The notes beneath the pieces were generated by a model. That model was given only the letters and a program-made list of their open reading frames with translations. It had not been told where the DNA came from and searched no databases. Positions 16,801-18,426 of a stretch of DNA of 18,426 nucleotides are shown one piece after another; the stretch's first letter is position 1, and every line of letters begins with the position of its first letter. Source of the stretch: CALEUX01 sp037439945 (GTDB lineage: Bacteria; Bacteroidota; Bacteroidia; Bacteroidales; Marinilabiliaceae); the NCBI GenBank assembly GCA_037439945.1, contig JBBIVA010000075.1, positions 1-18,426 of the forward strand. The letters are read 5' to 3'. The translations under genes and the position numbers were made by a program.

Positions 16801-18311
16801 GAGTAATGATTACCGGTACCAAACAAATTGAACCGGAGTCATCAAACAGGATTTTGGAGTATGGTGCCAGATTAATTACAAGTTTAAGAAACATTAATAT
16901 TACATTCTCCCAAAACAATGGAACAATTTTGCCCGGATATTTACCTGAATCACAATTTTTAGGAGGGCAGAGAGTAAATGGATTAATTGCCCCCGGAATA
17001 CCTTTTTTGCTTGGTTGGCAATCGCGTGACTTTGCAATGACAGCAGTTGATAACAACTGGTTAACAACGGATTCTACCTTAAACACCCCTTATACAATGA
17101 ACCGAAGTGATGATTTGACTATAAGGGCAACCATTGAGCCGGTTAAAGGGTTGCGAATTGAATTAACCGGGAACCACCGAATGGCAAATAATCTCTCTGA
17201 ATACTATTTGTATGGGGACAACGGTTTCAGAGGTGTGTTTAATACTTTGGAGTCAGGAACATTTTCAATGACTTTTAATATTTTTAACACATCATTTAAA
17301 AGTGTTGGCCGAAAGGGGTCATATGGCTCAGAAGTATTTAACAAATTTCTGGACAACAGAACGGTTGTGGCCGGAAGATTAGGAAATAAGAGGTCCGGAG
17401 CAGAGTTTCCTGTTACCGGGCAGTATGAGGGCACCGCCTATGCCGGATTACCATATCAGGTTAACGGATATCCTCAACTTGGGCTTCCGGTGGAGAATGG
17501 TGCCGATGGATATAGCCTTACATCGCAGGAAGTAATGATACCTTCCTTTTTGGCAGCCTACTCAGGCAAAAGCGCCTCCAAAATATTTTTAAACCCAATG
17601 CCATCATTTGCGCAAATGCACCCAAACTGGAGAATAACATATGATGGGCTTTCAAAAATAAAATGGTTCCAGAAATTCCTGCGTTCATTTGATGTAAGCC
17701 ATGCCTACCGTTCAACATATAATGTGGGTAGTTATATCACTAACCTTGATTGGGAAAGTTTCAGGGATGGTTTTAGTTTTGTTAGGGATGCCAGGGGTAA
17801 TTTTATACCCAAATATCAGATTAACGGAGTGTCAATATCTGAGCAATATGCACCCTTAATTCAATTTAATATTACCTGGTTAAATAATATATCAACTCGT
17901 GCTGAATTGAAAAAAGGCCGCATACTAAATTTAAGCCTTAACAATAACCAGCTAATTGAAAACTACAATAATGAATGGGTGGTTGGCGTTGGTTACAGAT
18001 TTGATAAAATGGATATTATTCTTGGCTCAAGGGCAGGCCAGAAAAAAATGTCGTCTGACTTAAATTTACGCACCGACATCTCTTTTCGCGATAATTTCTC
18101 AATTATAAGAAGGATTGAAGAGGGTCTTAACCAAATGACTTCGGGGCAAAAAATTACAACACTAAAGTTTTCAGCTGATTATGTTTTAAGTGATAGGTTT
18201 AATATGCAGGTTTTTTATGACCGCGAGGTGAGGACACCATACATTTCATCAAATTACCCTACCACAAACAGCAGCTTTGGCGTAAGCTTCAGGTTTTCAC
18301 TTGCACAGTAG
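10860..18311 (+). CDS. sprA: SprA, giant outer-membrane translocon of the type IX secretion system
   Basis: SprA forms the very large single-chain beta-barrel through which type IX (Por) secretion substrates cross the outer membrane; it is also needed for gliding in motile members. The product has 2483 residues, close to the roughly 2400 of Flavobacterium johnsoniae SprA. It has a signal peptide (about 1-24), a conserved N-terminal region with the GKEDEIIKKIEAGNVSMPL motif at 238-256, DDFEGTK at 834-840 before WSLAS at 851-855, and WGNTIRNSNN from 1873. It ends in an amphipathic strand closing FRFSLAQ. The start is TTG at 10860: an in-frame TAA lies two codons upstream, the first ATG is residue 34, and only the TTG start includes the signal peptide. 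I saw no cysteine in the whole translation. It begins 34 bases after ruvA, probably on the same transcript. Confidence 0.96.
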   Translation: MRKFLSYSILFFITTFLFVLSGANSNISSNQSAMENIIQSLPDTLLTPIETRRLVTPPADLQVHGLKKGEKNFMPDPGNFDYVAEYDPETGLVTLYQTVGNFLVRLPYTMTLDEYNRMEMRRSVQDYWNTKNKIEADDRDMGFPSIRVGGEAFESIFGSNVINIRPQGIAELRLGVNRTKIGNPTLQERMRNTTTFDFQQKIQMNIRGNIGEKLKLGINYNTEATFDFENQISLEYTGKEDEIIKKIEAGNVSMPLPGTLITGSQSLFGVKTEMQFGKLTVTTILSQQKGQTSVMNIQGGAQTQEFNIPADQYDKNRHFFLSHFFRDHFNRGMASLPVINSPFNITKVEVWITNRSGDFERSRNVLAFTDLGENPKNMANTGLWGGTINAIPSNNSNNLYSQLTSNYSAIRDINRVTTVFQPLEASGFTGTRDFEKIENARLIPESEYSLNSKLGFISLNTALNADEVLAVAFEYTYNGAVYRVGEFSNSGIEAPNTLFLKLIKGTLLSPRVKTWNLMMKNIYSINAYQVSQDNFKLDVVFMNDSTGSYINYFPEGPKPGQGGLNGRLFLSIMELDKLNKQLEPYPDGTFDFVPDFTIYPAQGRVVFPVLEPFGAHLEEKLAGNPALLKKYLFKELYDSTLTTASQTAEKNKYRLSGSYRSSASSEISLNAFNIPRGSVVVTAGGLRLTENIDYSIDYTSGRVRILNQGLMESGTPIQVSLENQSLYNLQTKTLLGTHLDYRFNENFNIGATVMHLRERPLTQKVNYGDEPIANTIWGLNTSFYTQSNAITNLLDKLPLVQTKAPSSVSFEAEFAQLIPGHPKVIDKEGTSYIDDFEGTKIPIDMKNWTAWSLASTPQGQPNRFAEAQLINDLRNGFNRSKLAWYVIDPLFLRNNNLTPDHLRRNPDLQSNHYVREVYEREIFPNRNTAYGEPTNIPVLNMAFYPKERGPYNFDTNIDRNGFLNSPEKRWGGIMRKIETNDFEAANIDQIEFWVMDPFIYNDGTNEGGDLFINLGNISEDILRDSRKFFEQGLPGPGEPFDVDSTAWGYVPRKQSLVNAFSNDGPTRRTQDAGLDGMNSVSERSYFRKSPHPYLDIIESLYNSGAIEEAAYNKIIEDPASDDFHYYRGTDFDRAGTNIPDRYKNFNSPDGNSVPSEYSPESYSTAATTIPDGEDINRDNTLNEVESYFQYKVKLRPNEMEIGKNYITDIVQARVKLKNGIEETINWYQFKIPVSTPDTIIGDLHDLRSIRFMRMFLHNFKDTVILRFATLDLIRAEWRKYNQPLYDIENNVTPNPNTKFEVSAVNIEENGKRAPVNYILPPGISRVIDPANPSVRELNEQSISLKITDLAQGDARAVYKSLGMDLRQFKRLKMDVHAEAVQGYSLADNEIMAFIRIGSDYKNNYYEYEVPLKLTPPGTYNNNSNPDRYIVWPEENQINLPLELFQQIKLRRNDEQRRAGSSVQSNKEFDWYDPDKPGNRVRIKGNPNLGNVKALMIGVRTAAIDNKTAEVWMNELRLTEFDEKGGWAANSRMTVKLADLGSVSIAGAASTIGFGSIDKGVTERNQEDLYQYDIATSLELGKFLGPDNRLSIPFYYGISEQVATPEYYPLDPDIPLDVALKNADTKSQRDSIKNVSQDYTKRKSINFTNVRLQQKNNESHFYDISNLSATYSYNETYRRNINTEYLTDKNYRGVMAYNFINRPKIFEPFKAIKNNYLALIRDLNIYTAPAQVSYRWEFMRGYSEEQLRNINNPDFRIPITVNKDFYWNRYFDLTYNIARSLKVDFRTATNATIDEPGGPVNNRLYRDEYEIWKDSVIQNIMSFGRVTNYQHNINISYNIPVNKVPYMDWVTATLNYGALFNWQQGPVTTDDFEWGNTIRNSNNIQGNGQLNLVNLYNRSPYLKALNRPVSQQQRPQGETVRHTQHNVKMVKGEPFTILHKLGTTNVQTRVFNESGQPVTGEQKVIDGNSITFSPQQDVASARVMITGTKQIEPESSNRILEYGARLITSLRNINITFSQNNGTILPGYLPESQFLGGQRVNGLIAPGIPFLLGWQSRDFAMTAVDNNWLTTDSTLNTPYTMNRSDDLTIRATIEPVKGLRIELTGNHRMANNLSEYYLYGDNGFRGVFNTLESGTFSMTFNIFNTSFKSVGRKGSYGSEVFNKFLDNRTVVAGRLGNKRSGAEFPVTGQYEGTAYAGLPYQVNGYPQLGLPVENGADGYSLTSQEVMIPSFLAAYSGKSASKIFLNPMPSFAQMHPNWRITYDGLSKIKWFQKFLRSFDVSHAYRSTYNVGSYITNLDWESFRDGFSFVRDARGNFIPKYQINGVSISEQYAPLIQFNITWLNNISTRAELKKGRILNLSLNNNQLIENYNNEWVVGVGYRFDKMDIILGSRAGQKKMSSDLNLRTDISFRDNFSIIRRIEEGLNQMTSGQKITTLKFSADYVLSDRFNMQVFYDREVRTPYISSNYPTTNSSFGVSFRFSLAQ

Positions 18312-18426
18312 CTGTTTTGGGTTAGTTTAATATTACAATGGTTAACGCTAATATGGCTGATTTAAGAACCATCATTTTTGCTGTAATTATTCCGGGTAAT
18401 TCAACTTGAAGCCTAACCATTAGTTA
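18312..18426. other. Right-edge non-coding sequence after sprA
   Basis: The 115 bases after the sprA stop show no convincing terminator; the best pairing is an AT-only 6-base stem (ATATTA/TAATAT) near 18330-18355. The last bases (about 18411-18426) resemble the left arm of the hairpin at 13-31 (CTAA, one or two variable bases, CATTAGTT), so a second copy of that element may begin here and be cut by the window edge. Confidence 0.35.

Noticed and set aside
18339..18410. A 23-codon ATG frame after sprA
   Set aside because: Slightly hydrophobic but very short, with no promoter or ribosome-binding signal, and close to the window edge.

Overview
The window is a stretch of chromosome from a member of the Bacteroidota, most likely class Bacteroidia. 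The strongest marker is a complete, very large SprA, the outer-membrane translocon protein of the type IX secretion system, which is restricted to this phylum. Other support: AT-rich DNA, no clear Shine-Dalgarno sequences ahead of the genes, and promoters matching the Bacteroidota consensus TTTG-N19-21-TAnnTTTG. No phage, insertion sequence, CRISPR array, tRNA or rRNA gene is visible. The genes are mostly housekeeping genes plus one secreted protein of unknown role.

Layout. (1) 1-203: leader with a strong imperfect hairpin at the left edge. (2) 204-1564, plus strand: an Mrp/ApbC-type P-loop ATPase followed 14 bases later by a small NifU C-terminal-domain protein, a likely two-gene iron-sulfur cluster unit. 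(3) 1674-3428, minus strand: a secreted protein with five OmpL47/Ig-like repeats. (4) 3429-4003: a long non-coding gap holding a strong intrinsic terminator. (5) 8806 down to 4004, minus strand: the rimP-nusA-infB translation/transcription operon, with a near-consensus promoter and a leader hairpin ahead of rimP. (6) 8807-9131: a divergent promoter region. (7) 9132-18311, plus strand: a ThiL-family protein, ruvA and sprA.

How the genes fit together. Mrp and the NifU-domain protein act in Fe-S cluster carriage. RimP (30S maturation), NusA (elongation, termination and antitermination) and IF-2 (initiation) form the classic conserved operon. RuvA belongs to Holliday-junction processing; SprA belongs to protein secretion and gliding; they are adjacent but functionally unrelated.

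The item most worth a second look is the ThiL-family protein. Its reading frame is intact and its fold-defining motifs are present, but three conserved aspartates of the metal/nucleotide site are replaced (N53, R131 and N234 stand where D is expected), along with several neighbouring residues. It may be a pseudo-enzyme or may have a changed activity. No wholly new multi-gene system is evident. The remaining observations are smaller: a leader hairpin before rimP, a TTG-started sprA whose 2483-residue product has no cysteine, a thrice-repeated motif in the IF-2 linker, and an orphan secreted repeat protein.
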